Shown piece after piece: positions 1-7,599 of a stretch of DNA of 64,000 nucleotides; position 1 is the first letter of the stretch; each line of letters opens with the position of its first letter. Made by a program: the position numbers and the translations under genes. The DNA is from CAZEHS01 sp964424355 (lineage in GTDB: Bacteria > Bacillota > Clostridia > Peptostreptococcales > Acidaminobacteraceae), in contig CAYRIO010000010.1 in NCBI GenBank assembly GCA_964424355.1, positions 34,415 to 98,414 on the forward strand, in the 5' to 3' direction. A model generated the notes under the pieces. The model was not told the origin of the DNA. It saw nothing but the letters and a program-made list of their open reading frames with translations, and did not search any database.

Positions 1-1193
1 GCTTCCAGCGTGGCAGCCCGGTCGTCGGGATGCACGAACTCCACGAAAGGCCTGGCCATCAACTCCGCGTCGGTCCACCCCAAAACATGATTCCAGGTGG
101 GGCTCAGGCGTCGGAAATACCCATCAAAGCCGGCAACGCAGAGCATATCCAGGGTTGTGTTGAAGAACAGGTTGATTTCAGCTTCAGATTCGTCCTTTTC
201 AGCGGTTCGTTCTTCAACAAGCGCCTCCAGATGGTTCCTGTAATTTTCCAGTTCGATTTCAGCCTGTTTTTTGTCATTGATCTCTTGGACGATACCGATG
301 AACCGCTGTGTTTTCATAACGGCGTCCACAATGGCGGACGCATTCAGGCTGACCCAGGTGATGGAGCCATCCTTGCGGATATACCGTTTCTCCACAGAAA
401 ATGAAGTGATTTCTCCGGATAAGAGCTGCAGCATCTGCCCCATATCCCGCTCGTAATCATCCGGATGGGTGAGGGCTCCAATATTCAGGTCCATCAGCTC
501 TGCGTGGGTATATCCTGTGATGGCACAGAAATTTTGATTGGCTTCAACGAATCGGCCCTGCATATCGGCATGGCAAATTCCGGTGGCGGCCTGTTCAAAG
601 GTGGCTCGGAAGAGCTGCTCCCTCTCCCTGAGTGCGTTTTCCATGGTGAACCGTTCGATTTTAGACAGAGCGTTGTTCATCAGAAGGCTCAAATAGCGGA
701 TATCCGACACGCCGTAGTCTGTCTCCTTGTTGGCGACCCCGATCAGGGCGACGATTTCCGAATCCTGAAATATGGGCACGTTGAGGTGACGGGTCAGGGG
801 AACATGACCTTCCGGCAGTCCTTTCTTATGTGTTTTTTCCCGGTCATAGTCATTGGTGATCATGGGCTTTCGCTGCCGGATCGCTTCTCCCCATAAACCG
901 GTGCAAGCCAAGGCGTAGACGGTTTGGGGATTCATGACGGTGCAGGCGGGAAGAACCTCTTTTGACCATGCATAATTACTCAATTCCTGTGTTTTTTCAT
1001 CGTAAAAGTAAATATAGCCAATCTTGCTTTTTGTGATTTCAATGGCCTGATTCAGGATATAATCTAAGAGCTCACTTTGAGGTGCGCGGCTGATTTCCTC
1101 CATGTGCAGTAAGGCTTCATACAACTGTTCCGTTGATTCCAGCATCGTTTTTAACTGAAGCAGATCGGGGGTGTCCTGTTTCATATCCTGCAC
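1..1193 (-). CDS. GAF-PAS-PAS sensor protein, 3' end outside window
   Basis: Reading the minus strand gives an open frame of about 397 codons that runs off the left edge. An N-terminal GAF-like domain (about residues 15-165) ends in a typical LIGVANKETDYG stretch. PAS 1 follows (about 180-300, with ATGICHADMQGRFVEANQNF, HPDD and an IRKDGS core), then a short linker and PAS 2 (YFRRLSPTWNHVLGW, FVHPDDR) where the window ends. The output domain is missing; histidine kinase, GGDEF or HD-GYP are all possible. I chose GTG at 1193 because AAGGAG at 1205-1210 lies 11 nt upstream; ATG at 1184 is an alternative. There is no N-terminal membrane segment, so it is probably a cytoplasmic sensor. Confidence 0.85.
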   Translation of the reverse strand, partial: MQDMKQDTPDLLQLKTMLESTEQLYEALLHMEEISRAPQSELLDYILNQAIEITKSKIGYIYFYDEKTQELSNYAWSKEVLPACTVMNPQTVYALACTGLWGEAIRQRKPMITNDYDREKTHKKGLPEGHVPLTRHLNVPIFQDSEIVALIGVANKETDYGVSDIRYLSLLMNNALSKIERFTMENALREREQLFRATFEQAATGICHADMQGRFVEANQNFCAITGYTHAELMDLNIGALTHPDDYERDMGQMLQLLSGEITSFSVEKRYIRKDGSITWVSLNASAIVDAVMKTQRFIGIVQEINDKKQAEIELENYRNHLEALVEERTAEKDESEAEINLFFNTTLDMLCVAGFDGYFRRLSPTWNHVLGWTDAELMARPFVEFVHPDDRAATLE

Positions 1194-1231
1194 AGAGATT
1201 CACGCTCCTTGAATTCAGTACTTGTGATGAA

Positions 1232-1261
1232 AGTATACCCCAAATACAGGGATTGATTCAA
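1232..1261 (-). promoter_or_regulatory. Sigma-A-type promoter for the GAF/PAS gene
   Basis: On the minus strand TTGAAT (1261-1256) and TATACT (1237-1232) are 18 nt apart and lie about 40 nt before the start codon. The hexamers are close to consensus, but this is by eye only. Confidence 0.5.
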
Positions 1262-1352
1262 TTCACGTTAAGAAGGTAAAATAAAAATAACCTTGTCCTC
1301 GTGGCACATTTGCGGTAGTGTATGTATAAATATCAAAATAGGGCGGATAAAC

Positions 1353-1979
1353 ATGCAAAAACTTCTTGAGGGACTGGTAAATTTCAGACGGGGGGATTTC
1401 GAGGCGCACCGAGAGCTTTTTAAAGGATTGAAAACCCATCAGAATCCCCACACGCTTTTCATTTCCTGTTCGGATTCCCGGGTGGATCCCAACCGCATCA
1501 CGGGCACCCTTCCGGGGGAACTGTTCATTATCCGCAACATCGCCAATTTGGTTCCCCCTTACCGGGAAACTCCGGAGTATGTGGCGACCACCTCCGCCAT
1601 TGAGTATTCGGTACTCGCCTTAGGGGTTGAAAATATCATTGTCTGCGGCCATTCCAACTGCGGGGGATGCGCGGCCTGTCTCCAGCCATCGGCGTTCCTG
1701 CAGGATCTTCCCCATACCCGGAAATGGATGGAACTGGCTCATCCGGTTCGGGACCGGGTGCTTCAGGAGATTCCGGAGGATGACCCGGAGGCTCGGGAGT
1801 GGATGATGGAGCAGGTCAATGTGGTGGAGCAGCTGAAGCATCTGATGTCGTATCCCTACATTCGGGAGCGGGTGGCGGCGGGTACGCTGAAAATCAGCGG
1901 CTGGCATTACATCATCGAAACCGGCGAGGTATACATCTACGATCATCATGCGGGGGAATTTCTCCTGGCCAATGGATAA
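1353..1979 (+). CDS. Beta-class carbonic anhydrase
   Basis: A 208-residue protein that interconverts CO2 and bicarbonate in the cytoplasm. The zinc site of the beta class is visible: CSDSR near residue 39 (zinc Cys plus the Asp-Arg dyad) and GHSNCGGC near residues 98-105 (zinc His and Cys). Length fits the bacterial family. The frame is open from ATG at 1293, but the family begins at MQKLLEGLVNFRRG, so I use ATG 1353, preceded by a GGGCGG-like ribosome site. It stands alone and is closed by a terminator at 1985-2037. Bicarbonate supply for carboxylations is the usual role, but nothing here ties it to a pathway. Confidence 0.93.
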   Translation: MQKLLEGLVNFRRGDFEAHRELFKGLKTHQNPHTLFISCSDSRVDPNRITGTLPGELFIIRNIANLVPPYRETPEYVATTSAIEYSVLALGVENIIVCGHSNCGGCAACLQPSAFLQDLPHTRKWMELAHPVRDRVLQEIPEDDPEAREWMMEQVNVVEQLKHLMSYPYIRERVAAGTLKISGWHYIIETGEVYIYDHHAGEFLLANG

Positions 1980-1984
1980 CAAAG

Positions 1985-2037
1985 CGGGGCAGTCGACCGG
2001 ATGATTGAATCATCTGGCGGCTGCCCCGTTTTATTTT
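1985..2037 (+). terminator. Intrinsic terminator after carbonic anhydrase
   Basis: CGGGGCAG at the left pairs with CTGCCCCG at the right across an imperfect inner stem and is followed by TTTTATTTT. It lies just after the stop codon and separates the carbonic anhydrase gene from the convergent stalk-protein gene. Confidence 0.85.
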
Positions 2038-2042
2038 GAGGG

Positions 2043-2975
2043 TTATTGATGAATGAGGATCCGGTTCGCCCCGGTTTGGGGTGGCATGCTCATGGTGGCA
2101 TAGGGAGGGGTGTGAACGGTTACGATGGTCCCTTCCTTGAGGGCATCGGCGGTGGCTGGTTTTCCGGTGGCATCGGTGATGATGGTATCCTCCGTCAATG
2201 TCAGCAGGAAGTCCGAGGTGCCAACCACGCGAATCCGCAGTTTATCTGCACTGGCGCCTGGAATCGCCTCGATGATTTTTCCCATCACCAGATTTTCATC
2301 CTTCAGCACTTCAACAGAAAGGCCTTGGCCCATTGGAGGCAGGCTTTTGGTTACGGCGGATCCGTAGGTCACATAGATCCGGTCCCCAACCTTCAACTCC
2401 GATAAGGTTCCCCCGACAACCGGGGTGGTGCGGGTCAGTGCCAGGGAAATTTCAGTGTAGCCGTCACGGCCGAATTTCTGACCCCTTACCAGGACTTGAA
2501 TCCCATCCTTGCCCTGGACCCGGTCAACGATTTCGCCGACTGTAGAGGCTTCATCGGGGGCGAAGCGGCTGCTCTCAATTACAACCGTGCCATCGGTTCT
2601 TACAACGACAGTGCTCCCCAGGGCTGTTTGAAAAAAATCAATCGGGACAAACCAGTGATCATTTTTCAGCACGGCACTGGTCAAGTCGGTGGCGGCCAGG
2701 ATTTTGTCGGACAGTTCGGCTTTTTTCAGGGCGATGCTGTGTGCATCGGATTGCCAGCTAACAGTGTAACCCAAAGCCTCCGAGACGGTACGGAGCGGTA
2801 CCAGGCCATCGGCACCCGGTGTGTTCAGGGTCTTGCCATCAACAAGACAGGTGGTTTGCGGTGCAGCGCTTCCTGTCGGCATTGCCGGGGCAACGGTCGG
2901 GGAATCGGCAAAGCTGGAGCCGGAAAACAGGGTGGCGGCTAGGAACAGCGGGAGGATAAGCGGTTTCTTTTTCAT
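2043..2975 (-). CDS. Secreted stalk-domain (copper amine oxidase N-like) protein
   Basis: 310 residues. The start is ATG 2975 with AAAGGAG 7-13 nt upstream; an in-frame ATG at 2999 lacks a site. Residues 1-23 form a signal peptide (MKKKPLILPLFLAATLFSGS then SFA). A stalk domain (the copper amine oxidase N-terminal fold) spans about residues 45-135, with the typical LVPLRTVSEALGYTVSW core and a second FVPIDFF half. The remaining 170 residues are beta-rich with repeated valines and show no motif I can name. The protein probably sits at the cell surface. Despite the family name, stalk domains are adhesion or structural modules, not oxidases, so the enzyme name should not be transferred. Confidence 0.82.
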   Translation of the reverse strand: MKKKPLILPLFLAATLFSGSSFADSPTVAPAMPTGSAAPQTTCLVDGKTLNTPGADGLVPLRTVSEALGYTVSWQSDAHSIALKKAELSDKILAATDLTSAVLKNDHWFVPIDFFQTALGSTVVVRTDGTVVIESSRFAPDEASTVGEIVDRVQGKDGIQVLVRGQKFGRDGYTEISLALTRTTPVVGGTLSELKVGDRIYVTYGSAVTKSLPPMGQGLSVEVLKDENLVMGKIIEAIPGASADKLRIRVVGTSDFLLTLTEDTIITDATGKPATADALKEGTIVTVHTPPYATMSMPPQTGANRILIHQ

Positions 2976-3174
2976 GGTTTTCTCCTTTTTATGATCCACA
3001 TGTGCGGATTGATTTTTCTGGTGTCGTTACATTAGACGGAAGCAGGGGGAAAAAGTTCCCTGAAATTCGGGGTGCTGAGAAAAAAAGGGTTTTAGTCTAA
3101 ATCGGGGTATACATGATAGCAGCAATGGTTTTTTAAAGGCGAAAGCGTCATACTCGAACCCAAGGAGGCAGCTT

Positions 3175-3927
3175 ATGAGTGAGAGCAATGTTTTAAAAAC
3201 GACGGATCGGATAGGCGTCTACAGACTTCTATTGGCAGTCCTTCTACTAATTCTGTTTATGACGGGTTTCTATCAAAATGCCTATTCGGCTTCTGAAATC
3301 GCCGTGTTCACTGTGGATCAAAGGGGCTATACCGTCAACGGACAGATGATGTCCATGGATGCCGCTCCATTCATCGAAAACGGCAGAGTGTACGTACCTG
3401 TACGGTTTCTGGCAGGGGCAGTCGGTGTCGTGCCGGTGGATATCGGCTGGAATGCTTCTGCCAAAGAAGTGACCCTGAAAAAAGGAAGCGCATCCCTGAG
3501 CCTGACTATAGGCAGTACCACTTTGAGGGTGAACGGCAGTCCGGTGATGATGGATACGGCGCCTCTCATCCGTGCGGACCGCACCTTCTTACCGGCCCGC
3601 TATGTTGCTGAAGCCTTTGGATTCACCGTCAGCTGGAATGGGACAGACAAAACGGTCACAGTCGCCCGACAGGTGGTGTCCCCGCAGGTGCATGCGGTGG
3701 AAATCAGCGGCTTCGCCTTCTCTCCCGGGACCCTGACCATTCAGGCAGGGGACACGGTGATGTGGACCAATCGGGACAGTGCGCAGCATACCATCACTTT
3801 CACCGATTTCACAAGTGATCGCTTCGGAGATGGCGGCACCTATTCCCATACCTTTGCAACGCCAGGAACTTTCACCTATCGCTGCTCGCCTCATCCCAGT
3901 ATGCAGGGCACTGTCATCGTCGAATAG
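3175..3927 (+). CDS. Stalk domain fused to a blue-copper (cupredoxin) domain
   Basis: 250 residues, with AAGGAGG 7-8 nt before ATG. Residues about 17-40 are a signal/anchor segment. Two stalk-domain halves follow (VYVPVRFLAGAVG near 75 and TFLPARYVAEAFGFTVSW near 135). A plastocyanin-like domain occupies about 168-250. Type-1 copper ligands are all present: His205, then Cys237, His240 and Met243 in CSPHPSM. The domain should bind copper and could carry electrons or buffer copper outside the membrane. It is transcribed divergently from the stalk gene at 2043 and lies 10 kb from copA, so a part in copper handling is inferred from content rather than from an operon. Confidence 0.85.
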   Translation: MSESNVLKTTDRIGVYRLLLAVLLLILFMTGFYQNAYSASEIAVFTVDQRGYTVNGQMMSMDAAPFIENGRVYVPVRFLAGAVGVVPVDIGWNASAKEVTLKKGSASLSLTIGSTTLRVNGSPVMMDTAPLIRADRTFLPARYVAEAFGFTVSWNGTDKTVTVARQVVSPQVHAVEISGFAFSPGTLTIQAGDTVMWTNRDSAQHTITFTDFTSDRFGDGGTYSHTFATPGTFTYRCSPHPSMQGTVIVE

Positions 3928-4079
3928 CAGAAAAAGAGGCAGCCTTCAACAGAGGGGGCACCTCAGTTGTCGTCGAAACCGGCGGGTGATCCGATGCTTA
4001 ACCGTTCTCAGAGCCCTGCTTCTTAAGCGGTAAGAAAACTGATACAATAAGAGGATCAATCGCTTATGGAGGTTCTTTC

Positions 4080-5207
4080 TTGAAAATCAGATTTTTAACC
4101 CTCGACCGGGTGCGGGTCAGTGCCCTGCTCATGGTCTTTGTTTTTCATGGGGTCCGTTATTTTGACACCCTGTCCTGGCCTGTGAAGAACCCTGAAGTTG
4201 CAGGGTTTGCCACTGATTGGACCCTTTTTTGGAGCCTGAGTCTGATGCCGGTGCTTTTCGGCGTATCCGGTGCGGCCTTGCGGTTAGCGGTGGATGTGAA
4301 GGGGTCCGGGGAACTGGTGCGGGAAAAGGTGCTGCGGCTCTTGATTCCCTTTGGCATCGGGATATTCCTGCTGGCGATCCCTCAGGTATACGTGGAGGCG
4401 GTTACGCAGCACGGGTTTCAGGGCAGCCTGATAGCCTTTATCCCAGAGGCGTTCAAGGGATGGTACGGCTTTGGGGGCAATTTTCCGTGGATGGGGCTTC
4501 ACCTGTGGTATTTGGCTGTCCTGTTCGTTTTTACCGTTGTATGTCTGCCGTTCTTGGGATTTCTCAAAAAAAGCGGGTTCTATGAGCGTTTACAGGAACT
4601 AACGGACAATGAAATCCTGCTGTTCACCCCCGTCATCGACATCTGGATCATGGACACGATCCTGAACCCCAACAGTCTGTTGGGCCGCCGGGATTTCGGA
4701 GGCTGGAACCTGTTCGTGTATCTGGTGATTTTCCTGTATGGCTTCCTGTATTTCGGAGACCGTGAAATCGTATCTAAAATCCGTGAATACCGGTTCAGAG
4801 CTCTCTTTACGGGCCTTCTGGCTGGGGGGGCCGTTCTGTGGCTGCTGAGTCATGGGGCGCCGGATTACGGCTTCAACAGACAGACGCTGATTTTGAACGG
4901 ACTCCGGGCGGCTGCTGCCTGGTGTCTTTGCCTGGCCTGGATCGGTTGGATGCATCAGCCTTATCCCCGCTTGGATCCCTGGATCCGCCGTCTGAATCCC
5001 TGGGTGCTGCCGGTGTATATGCTGCATCAGACCGTGATTGTCTATTGGGGCTGGCTGCTGATGGGCTGGCAATTGCCCCTGCCGGTGAAATGCCTGTGTC
5101 TTCTGGCTTTATCCGCGGTGACCGTTGGCCTCCTCTGTATACTCTATCGCACATTGATGCCTGAGCCGCAGAAGTCCGGGATTAAGCCTGAAAGGAAGGG
5201 CATGTAA
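4080..5207 (+). CDS. Acyltransferase 3 family membrane protein
   Basis: 375 residues with about ten hydrophobic segments. The N-terminus LTLDRVRVSALLMVFVFHGV matches the acyltransferase-3 start, with the conserved Arg and the His of FHG. The family moves acyl groups from CoA or other donors to sugars or lipids at the outer face of the membrane (OafA/MdoC relatives). The frame starts at TTG 4080; GGAGG at 4068-4072 is 7 nt upstream and no good ATG exists nearby. Its stop overlaps the start of the next gene by one base (TAATG), so the two are translationally coupled. The substrate cannot be inferred. Confidence 0.85.
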   Translation: MKIRFLTLDRVRVSALLMVFVFHGVRYFDTLSWPVKNPEVAGFATDWTLFWSLSLMPVLFGVSGAALRLAVDVKGSGELVREKVLRLLIPFGIGIFLLAIPQVYVEAVTQHGFQGSLIAFIPEAFKGWYGFGGNFPWMGLHLWYLAVLFVFTVVCLPFLGFLKKSGFYERLQELTDNEILLFTPVIDIWIMDTILNPNSLLGRRDFGGWNLFVYLVIFLYGFLYFGDREIVSKIREYRFRALFTGLLAGGAVLWLLSHGAPDYGFNRQTLILNGLRAAAAWCLCLAWIGWMHQPYPRLDPWIRRLNPWVLPVYMLHQTVIVYWGWLLMGWQLPLPVKCLCLLALSAVTVGLLCILYRTLMPEPQKSGIKPERKGM

Positions 5208-5932
5208 TGAAACTATCAGAAAAACAATTGGAGGAAGCGGTTGCCCTGGCGGAAGTGGAGAACCTCTTCGAAAAGCTGGGCGCTCTGTATGCAACGATCC
5301 CTTCCGGGGCCTGTGCGGGCTGCACCCAGTGCTGTGCAGAGTCGGTGAATGCCTTTTATGTGGAATTTCTGGCCATCTGGAACCGGATGCACCGGAATCC
5401 GGCCCTGAAGGCTCGGCTGATGCCCCGGATCCTCCGCTACTATATGCTGGAGATGGTTGAGCGGGCTCCATGCCCTTTTTTGGATACGGAAGGACGGTGC
5501 GAGGTTTATTCCGACCGTCCCCTGGTGTGCCGCCAGTTCGGACACTGGAGCCGGAAGGATTTCAAGCGCAATATTGAAGCGGTGCTGAAGGCCAATCGGG
5601 AAGCGGCGGCCTATTATCAGACCCAATACGGACTGGAGCTGCCGGAAGCGGTGGTGAACAAGACCCTGGCGTACTGCGAAGCCTTCGATATACCGCGCAA
5701 AACCGGGCCTATCCGACGGGGAGAACAGGCGGACACGATTTTCATGCTGGATGTGCCCTTTCTTCAAAGGGGTTTATTGGATGAGGATCTGCTGGGAACG
5801 CCCCTGGTATCCTGGTTTGTCTATACCCTGTATTCCCCGGCGGAAGCGGGGGCGCTGCGGCTGCAGGTGATGAAGGAATACCTGGAGGGCGGGGAAAGCC
5901 AAACCCTGACCCGGATCCTGATCGATCTGTAA
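5207..5932 (+). CDS. YkgJ-type cysteine-cluster protein
   Basis: 241 residues. The motif CAGCTQCC (about residues 36-43), followed by CPFLDTEGRCEVYSDRPLVC and RQFGHWS, gives the Cys pattern of the YkgJ/zinc-or-iron-chelating family. These proteins bind a metal or cluster through the cysteines; a general function is not established. The start codon overlaps the acyltransferase stop, so the two form an operon. The C-terminal 100 residues have no motif I recognise. Confidence 0.85.
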   Translation: MKLSEKQLEEAVALAEVENLFEKLGALYATIPSGACAGCTQCCAESVNAFYVEFLAIWNRMHRNPALKARLMPRILRYYMLEMVERAPCPFLDTEGRCEVYSDRPLVCRQFGHWSRKDFKRNIEAVLKANREAAAYYQTQYGLELPEAVVNKTLAYCEAFDIPRKTGPIRRGEQADTIFMLDVPFLQRGLLDEDLLGTPLVSWFVYTLYSPAEAGALRLQVMKEYLEGGESQTLTRILIDL

Positions 5933-6030
5933 GACTGCCTTCGTGAATCCTCATAATTTCTCCATATCTTTTTGCTAGAATGACGTGAAGCTAAAAAGTA
6001 ATGAGGCTCTGCGCCTCAGGAGGAATCCAT

Positions 6031-7443
6031 ATGGCTGTTCGAATCAAGAAGACCCTGGGTGTTCGAGGAATGACCTGCACGCACTGCGAAAGGGTCATCC
6101 AGGATGCCTTGATGAAAAATACCGGTGTGACAGAGGCGAAGGCCAGCTTTAAAGAAGGCAGTGTCCAAGTGGTGTTCGATTCGGAATCGGTACAGGAATC
6201 GGAGCTGCTGCGTGCTATTGATGAAGCGGGTTATGAAGCCTTGCCGGATTATATCCCCGGCAAGCACCCCGGGAATTTATCGTCGTTACAGCTGGCGGGA
6301 GTCGGTATTCTCATAGCGGCCCTGTATATGCTGATCAACATGACGATAGGGTTCAACTTTATCCCGGAGCTATCAGCCTCCATGAGCTACGGCATGCTCT
6401 TTGTGGTGGGTTTACTGACCTCCCTGCACTGTATCGCCATGTGCGGCGGCATCAACCTGTCCCAGTGCCTGGTCCGTCGGGAAGACGGCACCGCTGTGGC
6501 AGGGTGGAAACCCAGTCTGCTGTATAATGGCGGGCGCGTGATTTCTTATACGATCGTGGGCGGGCTGGTAGGAGCCCTGGGTTCTGCTGTGAGCTTTTCC
6601 GGCGGTGCCAGGGGGCTGATTGCAATCCTGGCGGGGGTCTTCATGGTTATCATGGGGATTAACATGCTGGGCCTGGTTCCTGGGTTGAGGCGTTTCAATA
6701 TAAAGATTCCCGCGGGACTTCGGAACCGCATGCTGGGTGAGCAGGGCCAACGGGGGCCCCTGGTGGTCGGGCTCTTGAATGGGCTGATGCCCTGCGGCCC
6801 GTTGCAGGCTATGCAGCTGTACGCCTTGGGTACGGGAAGCGCATTTGCCGGTGCCATGTCCATGCTGGTGTTCAGCTTGGGAACGGTTCCGCTGATGTTC
6901 AGCTTTGGTGCCCTCAGTACACTGCTCAGCAAACGGTTCACCCGGAATATGCTGAAGGTCAGTGCCATTCTGGTGGTTTTATTGGGTGCCATCATGATCC
7001 AGCGGGGTCTCAGCCTCAATGGAACTTCGGTACTTGTTTTGGCGGGCAGCGAAACGACCTTGGAGAACCCTGTCAGCATCGCCAAAATCGTAGAGGGTGT
7101 GCAGATTGTCGAGGGGGAGCTCGGTGCCTCCTCCTATCCCGAAATTGTTGTCCAAAAGGGCATTCCGGTGCAGTTCAACCTCCATGCCGAGGCAGGGGCT
7201 ATCAACGGCTGCAATAAATCCGTCTTGATTCCGAATTTCAACATCCAGAAGGATCTGGTACCGGGGGATAATGTCATGACGTTCACCCCGGCCAACACGG
7301 GAGAAATCGGGTACACCTGTTGGATGGGGATGATCACCAGCAAAATCACGGTGGTGGAGGATCTCAGTCAGGTCAAGGGCGCTGCCCCCATTGCCCCTGA
7401 AAGCGCGGTTCCCGCCGTTTCGCCAAAGCCAGTGTCCCAATGA
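6031..7443 (+). CDS. HMA domain - TauE/UreH-like membrane - cupredoxin-like fusion
   Basis: 470 residues. AGGAGG at 6018-6023 favours ATG 6031 over ATG 6001. Residues 1-75 are a heavy-metal-associated domain with GMTCTHC (Cys16, Cys19). About 85-345 form six or more membrane helices of the sulfite exporter TauE/UreH/DsbD type, including GLLTSLHCIAMCGG and GLLNGLMPCGPLQAMQLYALG. About 360-455 is a secreted cupredoxin-like domain with GCN and CWMGM, likely copper ligands. The layout suggests copper movement across the membrane, with a chaperone-like domain inside and a copper site outside. Transport direction and metal are inferred. The gene is monocistronic, closed by the terminator at 7497. 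Confidence 0.85.
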   Translation: MAVRIKKTLGVRGMTCTHCERVIQDALMKNTGVTEAKASFKEGSVQVVFDSESVQESELLRAIDEAGYEALPDYIPGKHPGNLSSLQLAGVGILIAALYMLINMTIGFNFIPELSASMSYGMLFVVGLLTSLHCIAMCGGINLSQCLVRREDGTAVAGWKPSLLYNGGRVISYTIVGGLVGALGSAVSFSGGARGLIAILAGVFMVIMGINMLGLVPGLRRFNIKIPAGLRNRMLGEQGQRGPLVVGLLNGLMPCGPLQAMQLYALGTGSAFAGAMSMLVFSLGTVPLMFSFGALSTLLSKRFTRNMLKVSAILVVLLGAIMIQRGLSLNGTSVLVLAGSETTLENPVSIAKIVEGVQIVEGELGASSYPEIVVQKGIPVQFNLHAEAGAINGCNKSVLIPNFNIQKDLVPGDNVMTFTPANTGEIGYTCWMGMITSKITVVEDLSQVKGAAPIAPESAVPAVSPKPVSQ

Positions 7444-7496
7444 ATGAAATGCTTGTAAGACTGCAGGTGCAGTCTTGATTCTGAAAGTCGCCGTTG

Positions 7497-7515
7497 ATGC
7501 TAACGGCGGCTTTTG
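7497..7515 (+). terminator. Intrinsic terminator after the HMA/TauE gene
   Basis: GTCGCCGTT and AACGGCGGC pair around a six-base loop and run into TTTT. A separate hairpin, AGACTGC/GCAGTCT at about 7458-7475, lies just upstream. Confidence 0.75.
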
Positions 7516-7599
7516 TCGTTTGACTGCAATGGAAATGGATATAAATGAAAGACGAGAAGAAAGCAGAGTGGCATTTGCAGCGAAAGCGAGGTGATTCCT

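Noticed and set aside
30..896. Plus-strand ORFs of 61-143 residues at the left edge
   Set aside because: They are antisense to the GAF/PAS gene, whose minus-strand frame is continuous and shows clear domains.
1305..1320. TGGCAC...TTTGC before the carbonic anhydrase as a sigma-54 promoter
   Set aside because: GG and GC are only 7 nt apart instead of 10.
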